From CAVPLU01 sp050012535 (lineage in GTDB: Archaea; Thermoproteota; Bathyarchaeia; 40CM-2-53-6): DNA of 44,185 nucleotides. Positions 43,214-44,185 of the stretch are shown piece after piece. The notes beneath the pieces were generated by a model, which worked only from the letters and a program-made list of their open reading frames with translations, had not been told where the DNA came from and did no database searches. The position numbers and the translations under genes were made by a program. Position 1 is the first letter of the stretch. Every line of letters starts with the position of its first letter. The stretch is taken from positions 1-44,185 of the forward strand of contig JBEKGZ010000005.1 in NCBI GenBank assembly GCA_050012535.1, in the 5' to 3' direction.

Positions 43214-44185
43214 CTAGTCTCGAAGGCTCCTGCCGGTTTCTAATATGAAAACGTCTTCAAGAGTGGGCTCGATGAAGCTCACTTTGGTTACGCTGACCTG
43301 TTTGCGGACCAAGAACTCAAGGATCTTGGGCAGGACTTCTTTTCCCTTCTCCGCATGAACTCGCAACGAGCCCTTCTCGCTCGATTGTGGATCTGCGGTA
43401 ACGGCCACTTTCGACACCTCGCTGAACGTCTCAATGGCACTTACGGTGCGGTCGGAAAGGTTACGGGCCTCAATCTCGATGATGTCATTGCTCTTCACCT
43501 TCTCCTTGAGCTCCGAAGGCGATCCAAGCGCTACGACACTGCCGCGGTCGATTATGGCAACTCGGTCGCTCAGGAGGTCAGCTTCTTCCATATTATGAGT
43601 CGTCAAGATGACGGCGTGCCCTTCATTCTTCAAACCTCGAATTGTGTCGCGAATGAGGCGCGATGACTGAGGGTCTAGGCTCGCTGTCGGCTCATCAAAG
43701 AGCAGCACGGGAGCATCATTGAGAATTGCTTTGACGAATGAGAGACGCACCCGCATGCCTGTAGAATAGTTCTCGACAAGCATGTGCTCATGCTGCTTCA
43801 AGCCTACCAAGTCAAGCAGTCCATCGATGCGCTTCCTAGCGTCCAAGGAATCCAGATGATACAGAGCCGCGAAATACTCCAGGTTTTCGCGTCCCGTCAG
43901 CTTCCAGTATAGGGTTCGCTCTCCCGTCAACATCACGCCCAAGTTCTCGCGTACTTTCTGCTGATCTTTGGCCACACTGTATCCGTTTACGAACGCGTCG
44001 CCCGACGACGGAGTAATCAATGTGCATAGCATCTTGATCGTCGTGGTCTTGCCCGCACCGTTCGGGCCAAGAAGCCCGAAGATCTCTCCCTTCGGAACGC
44101 TGAAGCTGATCCCGTCCACGGCCACGACTTTCTTTGGAACTTTGCGTAGTAAAGGGCCCTCCTTTGTCTCGAATATCTTGGACAA
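43214..44185 (-). CDS. ABC transporter ATPase of an ABC-2 exporter, partial
   Basis: The ATPase of the ABC-2 operon, running off the right edge at its N-terminus; only a few residues should be missing. Walker A GLLGPNGAGKTTTIKM, signature YSTGMRVRLSFVKAI, Walker B VLLFDEPTASLDP and the switch His in ILTTHNMEEADLLSDRVAII are intact. The last 100 residues are the usual C-terminal DUF4162-like domain (EPTLEDVFILETGRSL). The TTG at the edge may be a start, but conserved sequence suggests an earlier one. Confidence 0.92.
   Translation of the reverse strand: MSKIFETKEGPLLRKVPKKVVAVDGISFSVPKGEIFGLLGPNGAGKTTTIKMLCTLITPSSGDAFVNGYSVAKDQQKVRENLGVMLTGERTLYWKLTGRENLEYFAALYHLDSLDARKRIDGLLDLVGLKQHEHMLVENYSTGMRVRLSFVKAILNDAPVLLFDEPTASLDPQSSRLIRDTIRGLKNEGHAVILTTHNMEEADLLSDRVAIIDRGSVVALGSPSELKEKVKSNDIIEIEARNLSDRTVSAIETFSEVSKVAVTADPQSSEKGSLRVHAEKGKEVLPKILEFLVRKQVSVTKVSFIEPTLEDVFILETGRSLRD

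Overview
The window is archaeal chromosome. Markers are a TFE-alpha transcription factor followed by a DUF2110 gene, a nascent polypeptide-associated complex protein, MBF1, the tRNA C56 2'-O-methyltransferase aTrm56, an A-type ATP synthase A-B-D cluster, an AbrB-PhoU fusion and TATA-like promoters. HdrABC-type electron-transfer genes beside a 2-oxoacid:ferredoxin oxidoreductase suggest a strictly anaerobic member of the TACK/Thermoproteota side, possibly Bathyarchaeia-like. The lineage is inference; no rRNA or complete tRNA was found.

Region 1 (1-7030) looks like an accessory or decaying island. It holds the 5' part of an aldo/keto reductase gene, a small unknown protein, a membrane protein, a broken VOC (glyoxalase-like) gene, a headless gene fragment, a small zinc ribbon, and a 978-residue protein joining a Ser/Thr kinase domain to a SAMHD1/dGTPase-like HD domain. 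The gaps carry a dispersed repeat whose core has tRNA T-loop-to-CCA geometry with CA-rich tracts, plus fragments resembling tRNA 3' ends.

Region 2 (7028-16200, minus strand) is a metabolic block. A korDABC operon is followed by frdB/tfrB, frdA/tfrA, hdrC, hdrB, hdrA and mvhD. Together they suggest thiol- or ferredoxin-linked fumarate/succinate and succinyl-CoA/2-oxoglutarate chemistry coupled to flavin-based electron transfer.

Region 3 (16444-30917) is mostly housekeeping: rhomboid protease, RAM-domain protein, SIMPL protein, an Rpn11-like JAMM protease, an HD nucleotidase, an M29-like aminopeptidase, ATP synthase A-B-D, a bacterial-looking PLP decarboxylase, NAC, a PUA protein, MBF1, aTrm56, TFE, DUF2110 and lipoate ligase.

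Region 4 (31061-44185) holds two surface proteins (one with a tyrosine-rich segment), small zinc proteins, a nitronate monooxygenase-like enzyme, a divergent phosphate locus (pstS-pstC-pstA on minus, pstB-phoU on plus, AbrB-PhoU nearby), and an ABC-2 exporter running off the right edge.

Two genes, korA and atpB, appear to start at CTG codons inside CTGA overlaps with the preceding stop. Start prediction limited to ATG, GTG and TTG would miss their conserved N-termini.
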